A DNA stretch of 64,000 bases from Chamaecyparis obtusa (Eukaryota > Streptophyta > Pinopsida > Cupressales > Cupressaceae): NCBI GenBank assembly GCA_027943335.1, contig BSBK01000522.1:742001-806000 (forward strand), written 5' to 3'. The number at the start of each line of letters is the position of its first letter. Position 1 is the first letter of the stretch. Under the pieces are notes generated by a model. It made no database searches and was not told the DNA's origin. It saw only the letters and a program-made list of their open reading frames with translations. Shown piece after piece: positions 1 to 10,905 of this stretch. The position numbers were made by a program, and so were the translations under genes.

Positions 1-1676
1 TGAAATTGAAAATCTTTACGAGGTCATATCTCAGAGCTCGTACGAGATATCATCGAGCCATGAGGTACTACAAAACCTTTTTGTCGAGGCCTACAATAAC
101 CTATTTCATTTTTCTGAGATTCAAATTCATTTAAATTGGGAACACAATCTCGATTGATGTCAAAACTCAAAGTGTTCCTCAGTTGAAATGAACAACATTG
201 CATATCTTTCAAACTGTCAGTTGTAGCATCAAACCGTCTATGCCAACAACTCTGATTGGATGGGTAAATGCTAGTAGAAACCTTGTTTGGCACATAGAAT
301 CTCTCAAATGATGTCGACCACTCTGGACCAAAGTGTCACTCAAGTTGCACTCAACATGAAATTGATGATCTTTACGAGGTCATATCTCAGAGCTCGTGCG
401 AGATATCATCAAACCTTCAGGTGCTACAGGACAATGTTGTCGAGGCCTACAATAATCTATCCCATTTTTCAAATATTCAAATTCATTTAAATTTGGAAAC
501 ACAATATCGGTTGATGTCAAAACTCAAAATGTTCCTCAGTTAAAATGAGAAACATTGTGTATCTTTCAAACCGTCTGTCATAGCATCGAACCGTCTACGC
601 CAATAGTTCCAATTGGCCAATAAGCACTAGTGGCAACCTCATTTTCCACATAGACTCGCACGAATGCTAGTGACCACTCTGGACTGAAGTGTCCCTCAAG
701 GTGCACTCAACATGAAATTGGTGATCTTTACGAGGTCATATCTCGGAGCTCATGTGAGGTATTATCGAACCATCAGGTGCTACATGACCATGTTAGCAAA
801 GCCTACAATAACCGATCTCATTTTTCAAGGATTCAAATTCATTTAAATTTGGCAACATATTTTGGTTTGATGTCAAAACTCAAAGTGTTCCTCAGTTGAA
901 ATGAGCAACATTGTGTATCTTTCAAATCATCGGTCATAGCATCAAAACATCTGTGCCAATAGCTCCAATTGGTCAAGTAAACGCTAATGGCAACCTCTTT
1001 TGGCACATAGACTCGCTCGAACATTGTCAACCACTCTGAACCGAAGTGTCCCTCAAGGTGCACTCAACATGAAATTGATGATCTTTACGGGGTCATATCT
1101 CAGAGCTCGTGTGAGATATCATCAAAATGTCAAGTGTTATAGGATCATGTTGCCAAGGCCTACAATAACATATCTCATTTTTCAAAGATTCAAATTTGTT
1201 TAAATTTGGAAACACAATCTTGGTTGATGTAAAAACTCAAAGTGTTCCTCAGTTGAAATGAGAAACATTGCGTATCTTTCAAACCATCGATCGTAGCATC
1301 AAACCGTATGTGCCAAAAACTCCAATTGGTCAGGTAAACACTAGTGGAAACTGCATTTGGCACACAGACTCACTCGAACACTATTGACCACTCCAGACCG
1401 AAGTGTCCCTCAAGGTGCACTCAGCATAAAATTGGTGATCTTTATGGGATCATATCTCAGAGCTCGTGCGAGGTATCATCAAACCGTCAAGTTCTACATG
1501 ACCGTGTTGTCGAGGCCTACAATAACCTATCTCAGTTTTTAGATATTCAAATTCATTTAAATTTGGAAACACAATCTCGATTGATGTCAAAACTCACAGT
1601 GTTCCTCAGTTAAAATGAACAACATTGTGTATCTTTCAAACCATCGGTCGTAGCATCAAACTATCTGTGCCATCAT
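1..1676. repeat. Tandem satellite-like array, ~356-357 bp unit, about 4.7 copies
   Basis: The same landmark (gaaattg, then atctttacg, then catatctcagagctc) recurs at 1, 357, 713, 1070 and 1427, giving unit lengths of 356, 356, 357 and 357 bp. The array enters from the left edge and stops near 1676, where the last unit is cut short. Units differ by scattered substitutions and single-base indels (roughly 10-15% by eye), so the array is old or evolving slowly. The 357-bp length is a multiple of three and short open frames of 60-90 codons persist in several units on both strands, but no start context, codon bias or known domain supports coding. No satellite family is recognised. Confidence 0.93.
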
Positions 1677-2259
1677 TTTGAAGCACTTTAGATTCAGTTA
1701 TTAACCCTTTTGAGTGCATTCTACATGATTGTCTTGTAGCAGCAATGGGTTTGTGCATTGAACAAAGGATGAATTAATTGGATCCATCCACTTTCTATGG
1801 TTACTGTAGTTGTGGGATGGATCCAACACTTGTATATTATGTAATTAGCCCTTAATATACAGGATTTTAATAAATATGCAGGTTAATTACTAAATTGTGC
1901 AAGTTGACTGGGTGAAAGGTGCATGAAGTAAGGGTCATGAGTGTAGCAGAAGGAGTTTGGGTTGAATGAGAAGGTGTTTTTCCTTTGGAACATGTTAGGA
2001 CATGGTGTAGGATCAAAGATTGGATCCCAAAAGTGATTTTTAAGCCATTTTTGAGAAATTCCTAGTTATAGGCTTGATTTGGTGAGGGTTTGTGAGTTGG
2101 GTTATGTTCAAAGGGTCCATTGGATAAAGGATGTCAAAATACTTGGTTTTACTTCATTTCAAGAGACTATAGTGAGTGGCAAGGTCAGGGGATACAACCA
2201 TGGTAGGGTTACTTTGTAAAATGGGGCTATTAGGCCTAGACATTAAAATGGAGCAGTAT
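1677..2259. other. Non-coding spacer between satellite and first LTR element
   Basis: No reading frame, RNA gene or repeat structure is recognised. The sequence is ordinary intergenic DNA up to the LTR boundary at 2260. Confidence 0.6.
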
Positions 2260-3179
2260 TGCAGTCAAGGCTGGTGGATACAATTAAGGATTGATCAACC
2301 TTGCAGCCAAACCAATATGCAGTAGAAATACACAATAACAATAACAGATCTAAAATCAAACAAAAGTCTTTATTCATCAAGTCACCGATTACATGCAATG
2401 TGTCGGGCTGTAAGGCCTTCCTGGTTATGGCCAGACACAAAGCAAGTAATAGTCTACAAAATCTCACAAGATCCAAATCTTTTCCCCAACATCAACACTC
2501 AGCTAGTCCAGGTTTGTAACACACAGCACACTGGTAGGCACCTAGGAAAGATCTAAACTTGTACTCAAACTTCCAAGCAATCTTCCTGCTCCTAAGCTCG
2601 TAGGCTCCTAACCTTGCTTCCAACTATCTCCTCCCCTAAACAACTACCCAAGAAACCTATAAATACTTATTCCTATCCACAAGTTAGCTAATGAAACAAT
2701 TAACCCTTACAAAAAAATATTAAATGCTAAAACATCAGTCATCTCTCACATAGCCTTACAAAACAAATAAGCTCTCAAAGATAGCCCCAACGGTCATCAA
2801 ACTGCATAGAAGAATGCAACACACTAGATCTAGGTCTCCACTTGTCCAACAATCAATCCATAACTTGAGGAGCGTGACCCAAATTAAATGCACCAATCGG
2901 CCAAGCCAATCTAACAAAACAATCTAGTCGACCGACCATGCCAAGCGTGATCGAGGAACACAGTTATCACCGAGTGCCAATGAAATGATGCCTTCAGTCA
3001 CCGAGCATTCTTCAGAGACTGAGCACCTCGGTAACCATAGAAATTGAGTAACTAGTCTCCCAAACCAAGCAAGAACTCCACCAAACCAAGATCAAAACTA
3101 ACAATCTATCTTCAAAGAAAAACATATTTTTGGTTGATACAGGATTGCCAAGAATCCTAGGATGCTCCTGCATCAAACA
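2260..3179 (-). repeat. 3' LTR of the gag-protease element
   Basis: On the plus strand it starts tgcagtcaaggctggtgg and ends gcatcaaaca. It aligns over its whole length with 5221-6169. Differences are numerous (point changes and small indels), so the insertion is old. The boundary with the internal region at 3179/3180 is where the two copies diverge. Confidence 0.87.
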
Positions 3180-3607
3180 CCACAAGTAAGAAATATTTTC
3201 TCATAAGTAAATTAGGAATGCCTCAAGGGAATTTGAATAGGCATGCTGAATCTATTCTTCACCCACATCTCTTCTTGTCCTTCATCCCAGGTAGTCTTCA
3301 CTTCATTCGTTGTCTCATGCAGAAAGTCCTTCTACCTTCCACTTTGTTTACCTCTTTGGTCGGAAATTGATAGCAACTGACTCTGACCACTATCGATCAC
3401 ATTAGTGCCTCAGTAAGGTTCATCCCTTCTAGACTCCTCAACCAACTCAGTATCATCTGCATCTCTCTGTGTCACAAATGTCACCATCTATTGTACCATC
3501 TCTACCAGCAAGACCATTTATTTCTTAATCTCAACAAACTCTTCAGAGATATCATTCTCATTCTTCAAACTAGACTTTGCAAGAATAGGTTCATCAACCT
3601 TGTGTTC
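3180..3607 (-). other. Internal 3' region of gag-protease element, no domain
   Basis: On the minus strand this continues the protease frame for a short way with several stops and then shows no recognised domain. A strongly purine-rich tract next to the 3' LTR is not evident, so the polypurine tract may have decayed. Confidence 0.5.
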
Positions 3608-4153
3608 CTAAGGTTTTTCATAAGGACAACACCTGATAACTCCACATCCCTTAACCCCTGTCTCCTGTAAAGGTATCAGCTTATGTCGAGCTCCTTCATG
3701 CCTAACCACATAGGTATTAGCATGACCATCAAACAAAACATTCATGTCAAACTGCCAGGGTCTACCGAGAAATAGATGACAAGCATCCATAGGAAATATA
3801 TCACACAATATCTCATCATGGTAAGATCCAATCTGAAACTTAATCAAGAATTGTTCTTCAACTCTAACCTTAGAAACATCTTGTATCCAACTAATCTGAT
3901 AAGGATTAGGATGTTTCCTTCTTTCCAAATTCAATTTACTAACCATTTCATCTGAAACAAAGTTCTCAGAACTACCACCATCAACTATGACATTACATAC
4001 CTTATCCATGCACTTACATCTGGTTCTAAATAAATTCCTTCTTTGCACCGGTTCATGAACACATGCAGCTAATCTCCTAGTGATAAGTGTCTCACCTTTT
4101 TCTACAACATTCACAATATCTTCTTCAGCAGTTAGTGCAACCCTTTTCTCAGA
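3608..4153 (-). pseudogene. Retroviral-type aspartic protease domain (gag-protease element)
   Basis: This is the C-terminal part of a 228-codon open frame read on the minus strand. The active-site loop reads VIVDGGSSENF, with the catalytic Asp at about residue 105, in the DGG form common in plant Ty3/gypsy proteases. The second conserved block (CHLFLGRPWQFD, about residues 172-183) matches the family's flap-to-C-terminal hydrophobic LLGRPW motif. It follows the CCHC knuckle in the same frame, as expected for a gag-protease fusion. The frame ends at 3608 with no RT downstream. The domain itself looks intact, but the gag frame upstream is broken, so I class the gene as decayed. Confidence 0.82.
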
Positions 4154-5119
4154 ACACTGCCAACTTCTATGACCAACTTCACCATAGTTATAACAAGTAC
4201 CGGTTAACTCATTCTTCCACCTTCCTCTCTGTCCAGCATTCTTAGTAACTTGACCACTACTAGATCCCACATCAGATTTAGGATTCTCTGTCACATTACT
4301 CTCAACAACTATCTCACAAGTTTTACCACCTCGGTTCCTATTATTTTTTTTCCTTCATACTTCTTATTCAGCTTCTCTTTAATCTTTAATGCCATCTGAT
4401 AAGCATCACTGATTGTTTCCATCTACACAATAAGTAACTCTTCTTGAATACTAGGTCTCAAGCCATAGACATACCTAGCAACCTTCTCTTTATCAGCTTC
4501 AGAATGACCAGTCCTAATCAGGATTCTATAAAACTCCTCAGTATATTCCTGTACCGATTTGTTAGTCTAATTCAAAGCTTGCATCTTCTTAAACATGTCC
4601 AATTCATAATCCACTAGAATGAATTTTTGCTTCAACTTGTCCACCATTCAATTCCACTTAGTGATCTTTTCTTTTCCTCTTCTACCTCTTTCCAACTAAA
4701 CTTCTCTCCACTAGATATTTGCATGACCTTTTAACTTAGTCTTTACAAATCTAACCCTATTAGGGTCTTCTATTTCTTCATACTCAAAGTACTCATCAAT
4801 CTCATTGATCCAATGAATCAATTCTTCTGGCCTAAGGCTTCTATAAAATGCAGAAACTTCAATCTTAGGTCTTTTCCCAATCTTAGACATAGCTTTTTAA
4901 AATTTGATTCTCCTCAAGATCTTTAGCTTCTTCAATAGCTTCTTCAAAATGATCTTCCTCATATTCATCATCACTATCCTCTTTCAAGGTAGGCTTCTTC
5001 TTTCTCAACTCTTCTTGTAGATCTTGCACTTGTTTTTGTAAAGCCCTAAAATCATCAATACTGAATTCTCCAGTAGCTTCTTCTTCTTCAAAGATCTCAC
5101 GGTTTCTCCTCGGAGGCAT
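4154..5119 (-). pseudogene. Gag (Retrotrans_gag domain plus CCHC knuckle), decayed
   Basis: The start is placed at the ATG at 5119 (minus strand), giving MPPRRNREIFEEEE, a basic then acidic beginning typical of plant gypsy gag, followed by a predicted coiled coil (FRALQKQVQDLQEELRKK). After a frame change near 4885 the core gag fold can be read in pieces: RPEELIHWINEIDEYFEYEE, LKGHANIWW, and a VQEYTEEFYRI block. A CX2CX4HX4C zinc knuckle (CYNYGEVGHRSWQC) lies at 4154-4195. The product would assemble virus-like particles and bind genomic RNA. Stops and at least one frameshift break it. The PBS is about 80 bp upstream of the start. Confidence 0.8.
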
Positions 5120-5199
5120 CTTCAAATCAAGATCTAGACACAAACACACAAGATCCACTTAGCTCCAACAGGAAAAGACTTTGCTCAAACAGGAACAAA

Positions 5200-5215
5200 C
5201 TTCGCTCTAATACCA
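5200..5215 (-). promoter_or_regulatory. Primer-binding site, initiator Met tRNA type
   Basis: Five bases inside the 5' LTR the minus strand reads TGGTATTAGAGCGAAG. Twelve-base core TGGTATCAGAGC is the standard plant initiator-Met PBS; one mismatch (C to T) is present. This fixes element orientation. Confidence 0.85.
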
Positions 5216-5220
5216 CCTAA

Positions 5221-6169
5221 TGCAGTCAGGGTTGGTGGATCCAATGAAGGACTGACCGACCTTGCAGCCAAACCAATATGCAACAAAAATACATAATAAT
5301 AATAACAGATCTAAAATCAAACAGAGGTCTTTATTCATCAAGTCACCAATTACATGCAATGTCTCAGACTGTAAGGCCTTCTCGGTTATGGCCAGATATA
5401 AAGGAAGTAACAGTCTACCAGATCTCACAGGATCCAAAACTTTTCCCCAACATCAACATTCAGCTAGTCCAAGTCTGTAACACATAGCACACTGGTAGGC
5501 ACCCAGGAAAGATCTAAGCTTGTACTCAAACTTCCAAGCAATCTTCCTACTCCTAAGCTCACAGGCTACTAACCTTGCTTCCAACTATCTCCTCCCCTAA
5601 ACAACTACCCAAGCAACCTATAAATACTAATTACCAACCTCAAGTCAACTAATGAAACGATTAACCCTTGCAAACAAATATTAAATTCTAAAACATCAGT
5701 CGGCTCTCACATAGCCTTACAAAATAAATAAGCTCTCAAAGATAGCCCCAGCGGTCATCAAATCTACATAAAAGAATGCGACATGCCAGATCTAGGTCCC
5801 CACACATCCAAAGGTCAATCCATAACTTGAGGAGCGCAACCCAAATTAAATGCACCAGTCGGCCAAGCTGATCTAATAAAAATAATCCAATTAGTAAGCA
5901 AGAACACCGAGCACCAGTCGACCGACCACGCCAAGCATGATCGAGGAACACAATTATCGCCGAGCACCAGTGAACTGATGCCTTCAATCATTGAGCATTC
6001 TTCAAAGACTGAGCACCCCGGTAACCATAGAAACCGAGAAACTAGTCTCCCAAACTGAGCAAGAACTCCACCAAACCAAGATCAAAACTAACAATCTATC
6101 TTCAAAGACAAACATATTTTTTGTTGATACAAGATTGCCAAGAATCCTAGGATGCTCCTGCATCAAGCA
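5221..6169 (-). repeat. 5' LTR of the gag-protease element
   Basis: It starts tgcagtcagggttggtgg and ends gcatcaagca on the plus strand, 949 bp. Between about 5908 and 6062 the short motif (A)CYGAGCA recurs about six times, and a shorter set is seen in the other LTR near 2960-3060; this could be an enhancer-like repeat. Otherwise it matches 2260-3179. Confidence 0.87.
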
Positions 6170-6989
6170 ATAGTTTTTGGAGGAGAAGTTCTGAAACAAG
6201 TGGGATTGGTTTCAACATATGTTTAATAAATTAGAAAAGGGTGTTTGGATCCCTAATTTTTTTGGGGATTCATTTGAAATAATTTGGAGAAATATGCAAG
6301 TTTCTCACTGGATAGGGCTAGTAGGACAGGCCTAAAGAGAGCAGTTTGGTTATGGGAAGATAACCACTAAAGATTATGAGTTTGAATATGGGAGATGAGA
6401 TGTTTTGATTATGTTGAGAACCTTTGAAGGTTTTGGGTTGGGTCTTGGAGTTAATCCTTGTTTCAAGGAAAGATTAGAGTGTTGTTACAAAACAAAGGAG
6501 AAATATGATATTCTCCTATGAAGATTACAAATCCACCACTAGCCTCTATATCAAATTGAAATATACATATTCTAATAAAGTATAAATCATACAATAACAA
6601 TATACATTGATAAACATACAAGCATAAATATAAGGCATGGGAAATTTACATGGCATAAGACATCCACATAAACATAAATTAGTATACATCAATACACTTG
6701 ACACATGAATTGCATACCTAAAACATAAACTATTGTAAGAATAAAAATGTATATAAAGAGAGATATATATTTTTATATCTATGAATTGAATGTGTGTGAT
6801 GGGAGTGTGTAGTAGAAAATATTGTGGACATATATTACCTCCTAATCCAAGACAAGGAGATCCCAATTGATTAACCAAAAGGAGATGATCAATGCAAAGA
6901 GGAATCAACTGGTTGTGGATAAAGAGGGAAAGGGGATCTAATTTATTTATTATAAAGTAGAGCAATAAATCAGAAAGATTAGGATAAAA
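6170..6989. other. Non-coding spacer
   Basis: No gene, RNA or structured repeat is recognised. Sequence is AT-rich, with an open minus-strand frame of 139 codons at 6546-6965 that is low-complexity (Ile, Tyr, Leu-rich) and not supported as coding. Confidence 0.5.
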
Positions 6990-8200
6990 TGAAACACTTA
7001 TCTTATAAGGTAGTAGATCTGGAAATTGCTATTTTCTGGTGTCTGTACTGAGTTTCTGGAAATTGTGCAACTAGATCTGGGATGGAAACACAAAGACAGA
7101 GAAAACCTAGAAATATTTTGCTTTTCTAAACCATGTCGACCTTGACCCCTTTATGTCGACCTTGACCTACGCTACTCTGATGGAAATTCTATTTGCAGAT
7201 CCTAAAAGTTTGCTGAAAAGGGTATCTGAATTTGCTCTGTAATTCACTATTCTGCACTTGCACCTACAAGAAAAATGGTTTTGTTGTTTGGATGAGGGGT
7301 TTGCCTTAGTCAAACCCCAGTTTTGGAATTAACCTTAAAATAGAATTGAAATGGAGAATGCTAGCAAGTAGTAGAAGTAGATCTAACAATGAAACTATGA
7401 TATTCAATAGATATGCAATTGTATTTGAAATGTAAACAAGTATGTTAATATGAAAGCTTAGACTCAACATCAAAAACCATAAATGTAAGTCAAAACCTCC
7501 ATGATTGTATGCTTGGAATCCACCTTGAAGGAAGAATGAATAGATCTTGAAGATACACAAAGGATCTTGAAGGAAGATCACACCACCATGATGGATAGAT
7601 CTAGGGTTTGAATGATGAATCTTGAATGCTTGAACCAAATCCCTTCAAAGTCTTGAATGCTTGAATCCTTGATCTTCAATGGAGAAATTAAATGCTTCAT
7701 ATATAGATGATTGCTTTCGATTTGATATTGCTTGGATTGAAATGAGAGGAGAAGGCTTCCTTATATACTAGTCTAGGGCACAAACTTCTAGAGAGGTCGA
7801 CATATGAGAAATAAATTCCCATTAAGCTTGTACCCCTAGGAGTGGACCTAAATTAAATATATTTTAAGAGTCACCACTTTGAAACCTGAAAAAGCCAACC
7901 CAGAAGTGGAAAAATAAACTTTTGAGTTTCCCCCCGCATCTGAAAAACTTTCCAATGAAAAGGGGGACCTGGGTCAAGGTTGAGGTCAACCTTGACCCAG
8001 GGGTTTAAGACCCCTGGAAAATATGCCATGTGAGGAAAATAGTGCCCAGGGAGGCCCAATCAGAGCCCTAAATAGGCACAGAAAATGGAAAAGGGGATGA
8101 AAATAGAGGATAACATGATGATGGCCCAAAATACCCCCTAAGGAGGGATAAACATTCTTAACATGAAAGCACTTCCATTTTAAGATGATACAACTATATA
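6990..8200. repeat. Degraded copy of a repeat also found at 58.8-59.95 kb
   Basis: Colinear landmarks are shared with 58790-59950. Examples are the caagaaaaatgg block (7268 and 59056), the gaagg[c/g]...ccttatata block (7755 and 59600), the ggtcgac landmark (7795 and 59638), and the ggttgaggtcaaccttgac block (7978 and 59718). Similarity fades near 8200 and before about 7000. In the right-hand copy this sequence lies inside the presumed 3' LTR of element C, so the left copy is best read as a truncated LTR fragment of that family. It has no coding content. Confidence 0.6.
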
Positions 8201-8369
8201 TATTCGTAGGGTATGAAGACAAATATATATGTCCAATAATGTCATCCATTGAATATATCCAATAAAGTTAAAATGGCTTCCTTAAAGCCAAATGGATGTA
8301 CAACATGTCACTTATACAATATACAAAAAATATGTCCACTAATGTCATATATGCATACAATCTATATCC
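8201..8369. other. Spacer before the multi-exon pseudogene
   Basis: Short AT-rich stretch with nothing recognised. Confidence 0.4.
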
Positions 8370-9272
8370 CTAATCTAGTCCTTTCCCACCAAGAGAAGAA
8401 AATAAATCTTGAGCTATCTTCAATTGTCGAGTCGATGGAGATGCAATGGATGTTGTAGTCTTCCGAGTGCGCTCACTAGTCCTCTTGTCTAGACTCTTCT
8501 ACAGCTTGAGCTAATAAAAAAAATATAAGCATCAATAACTAATATACATCGAAATTGAATTATACAATGACATAAAATAGAATATTCGCTTACTGCTAGT
8601 AAATAGTCACTATGTACATCCACTAAAGGCACATGCTGACGATCTGGAGTAATAAGTCCCTACAACAATTATCAAAATAATAATTAAAATACATACATGA
8701 ATATCATTAAAAAATTCAATACAAACTATTAAAATAATAATTAAAGTTAAGTTATCTCTTTCATACCTCAGTTAGTGCTTCAGAACTAGCTACTGCTCCA
8801 ACTACTCCACGATCCAAAGTATCACGAATAGAAGGAAGAGTCTCTGATGTCAATAATTGAAAATGAAACAACAAAAGTATTATGTAGTTATCAATATTAC
8901 ATATATTTTTTTACAACCCTACTAATGAATAAATGGTACCTTTGTGATGATTCCACCACGTCCTTCAGTGTGAGGTGTCGATGTCAAAGCTCCAACATTA
9001 AACTAGTGCACATGTACATGGAAATTTATAAGATAACCATTCATATAAGAACTTACTACTGACATGTTAATTAGAATACATTATTACATATATACCTGTG
9101 GACTCAATGATGATGTCACAAAGCCAAGTGAAGGAATGTGATCACTACAATGACCACTTTACCTTTGGATATTGATCATAATTTATCTAGTAATTTAGTT
9201 ATTCATTCATTTATTAATTAAATATAATCAAGTAAATCAAATTAACATGCAAATAAAGATACCTCAAGGAAA

Positions 9273-9410
9273 TGTTGGAAAATTTGTCAGTGCTCCCCTC
9301 GGGATTCGTGACATGGCTTAACCACCTCATGTGTCGTATATAAGTCTAGTGGTTCTATCAGGCATTAACAGGTCGATCTTTTGGTACAATGGCAACTACT
9401 ACTTGTAACA
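9273..9410 (+). repeat. TRIM 5' LTR
   Basis: 138 bp, TG...CA bounded, matching 9470-9607 with roughly fifteen differences by eye. Contains gtatataagtctag about 60 bp in, a likely TATA box. Confidence 0.92.
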
Positions 9411-9412
9411 AG

Positions 9413-9424
9413 TGGTATCAGAGC
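9413..9424 (+). promoter_or_regulatory. TRIM primer-binding site (initiator Met tRNA)
   Basis: Perfect TGGTATCAGAGC, two bases after the LTR. Beyond it, aggtttgaatcc resembles the T-arm complement of the same tRNA (AGGTTTCGATCC) after an 8-base interruption. Confidence 0.93.
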
Positions 9425-9458
9425 TTGGTCACAGGTTTGAATCCCCTCGGGTAACACT

Positions 9459-9469
9459 GAGGGGGAGAT
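9459..9469 (+). promoter_or_regulatory. TRIM polypurine tract
   Basis: gagggggagat lies directly before the second LTR and would prime plus-strand synthesis. Confidence 0.88.
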
Positions 9470-9607
9470 TGTTGGAAAAATGGTCAACACTCCCCTCGAG
9501 ATTCATGACATGGCTTAACTGCCTCTTGTGTCTTATATAAGTCTAGTTGTTGTATTGGGCATTAACAGGTTGATCTTTCAGTACAACAACTACTACTACT
9601 TGTAACA
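9470..9607 (+). repeat. TRIM 3' LTR
   Basis: 138 bp copy of 9273-9410, same ends and same TATA-like box (cttatataagtctag). Confidence 0.92.
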
Positions 9608-9925
9608 AGAAAGTGGCACAATGCCCTTCATTGTCTATTGTGAATGTCGATGGTCCACTAGTGAACTAATGCACATGAACAATAAGTTATGATACAATCA
9701 TTCATATAATTATATAATAATTAAATATATTAAGTATAATGCTTTATTTGATACATACTTGTGGAGTTGATGATGAAGTGTAGAAGGGGACAGTAGGATC
9801 ATTGCCACTGCCACTGACACTCTTTCCTTGAATTTTGATCATAATCAATAGATACTAAATTAATTATTTATTCTTTTATAAATGAGATATGATCAAATAA
9901 ATTTAATGAACTTACAAATATTTAC

Positions 9926-10905
9926 CTGTGTGTCAATACCAAATGTCATATTTAGAAAATCATCAGTCATCATTCCATGATCCTCTTCCTCTCTCTTGGT
10001 AGTACCAAATATGCACAAGGATCCACATGACTGAAAAATATGCCCCCTCGAAGATTGACCATGGTGACCCTCAACTACAGGAGTGGCACACTGAATGAGA
10101 GTCTCTGTCAAAGCACTAATTGTGCCTAGTGTGTCCACCTCTACATGTTCCTTCACAACGGAAGGAATACTAACATGATCCACCTATGGCTTGCCAATAG
10201 GAACCCTAGGTGTGTTAGGGTCACGATGTGCCCCCGCTCTATCAAATGATGACCCCTCTCCTCTACCCTGAGAATCTAGAAAGTCAAAATAATTTGGCAC
10301 CTCCTTGAGTACAAACTTGCAATAGAGTTTCCTCAAGAAATATATAGGAACCTCATGATTGTTACAGGGAGGGGAATCAAAGACCATCCACCATCTCTCC
10401 CAAAAGTTGTCTTTTTTGTCTTCATTCAAGCACCCATGAATTGGGAACCTCTTTATTGTAGTTCTAAAAGTATCAGTGTCCCCTGGCTTTTTCAAGAGTT
10501 TGCAAATGTCATCTTTTGTGATTTTTTTCTTTTTTATGTCCTCATATGATAATTTATTTGCATAATATTTTTTTTGTTCTTCTCTTTTATCATGTCATAT
10601 ATTAAGTTACCCATTAACTGAGCCTACGTGGGTCAAGATTGATTTCAATGATTTTGCAAGTCTTTCCCTTCCAAGATTTGTAGCAATAGAATCTTTTAAC
10701 CTCCTAATTAAAGATTCTAATTCTATTTTCCCTCTTTCAATTTGGTTGATCAAATTTTCCCGTGTTCTAGGAGGAGGTTTCTCGATTGGTGGAGGCAGTT
10801 GAGGTTCATTTTCTTGGTTATTTTCTTCATTCATTTTTTCATGAGGAGAAGATGGAGGGTTTGGTTGAGGGTTTTCTTCAGGGAGATCATTTCTTCCTGG
10901 CAATT
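9926..10905 (-). pseudogene. Main exon of the unknown gene
   Basis: One reading frame of about 326 codons runs the full exon, broken only by TAA and TGA near 10600 and TAG at 10181-10183. In order, the product has a Pro/Asn/Glu-rich N-terminal stretch (PPPIEKPPPRTREN), a short charged helix (IERGKIELESLIRRLKD) that could form a coiled coil, a Lys-rich segment, and then a compact block with many aromatic residues: GDTDTFRTTIKRFPIHGCLN, FWERWWMVFDSPPCNNHEVP and IYFLRKLYCKFVLKEVPNYF. The last part is polar and low-complexity. The retained frame over almost 1 kb shows it was once coding. No family assignment is made. Confidence 0.6.

Larger units (their letters stand above)
2260..6169 (-). mobile_element. 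Ty3/gypsy-type LTR element with gag and protease only
   Basis: Two direct repeats of 920 and 949 bp with TG...CA ends flank an internal region of about 2.04 kb. Reading the minus strand, the order is 5' LTR (right), primer-binding site for initiator-Met tRNA, gag, aspartic protease, then about 430 bp without domains, then 3' LTR (left). RT, RNase H and integrase are absent and the spacing leaves no room for them, so movement would need enzymes in trans. No clean 5-bp target duplication is seen: agtat on the left and atagt on the right. The CCHC knuckle followed by a DGG-type protease resembles chromovirus gag-pol, but lineage is an inference. An internal deletion derivative is the main alternative to a gag-protease-only family. 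Confidence 0.85.
9273..9607 (+). mobile_element. TRIM retrotransposon (335 bp)
   Basis: A complete terminal-repeat retrotransposon in miniature: two 138-bp LTRs starting TGTTGGAAAA and ending TAACA, a 59-bp internal region, a perfect initiator-Met PBS and a G-rich polypurine tract. It has no coding capacity and would depend on enzymes from an autonomous element. The flanks show ggaaa on the left (9268-9272) and agaaa on the right (9608-9612), a 5-bp target duplication with one mismatch. It lies within about ten bases of a GT splice donor of the unknown minus-strand gene, so it probably landed in an exon. Both LTRs carry a cttatataag TATA-like box. Confidence 0.93.
8930..9925 (-). repeat. Duplicated two-exon unit within the unknown gene
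   Basis: Two diverged copies of an exon-intron-exon-intron unit lie side by side, roughly 8940-9272 and 9608-9925. Shared landmarks include actagtg[a/c]ac...aatgcacatg (9008 and 9658), a ccattcatata block (9040 and 9697), the tgtgga[c/g]t...gatgatg exon end (9099 and 9761) and the ttgatcataat splice-acceptor region (9172 and 9834). Both copies of the second exon encode a short Ser-Gly-rich piece ending in a TSSxSPQ-like or TSSSTPQ-like tail. The TRIM at 9273-9607 sits between the copies. Confidence 0.6.

Noticed and set aside
2255..6174. Exact target duplication for the gag-protease element
   Set aside because: agtat and atagt are not a convincing match, so I do not claim a duplication even though the LTR ends are clear.
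6546..6965. 139-codon minus-strand frame
   Set aside because: It is rich in Ile, Tyr, His and Cys from AT-rich DNA, with no domain and no neighbouring exon structure.
9413..9450. Possible tRNA-Met gene or tRNA-derived SINE
   Set aside because: The tRNA similarity is only the complement of the 3' end, placed right after an LTR. It is a primer-binding site, and no A box, anticodon arm or acceptor pairing is present.
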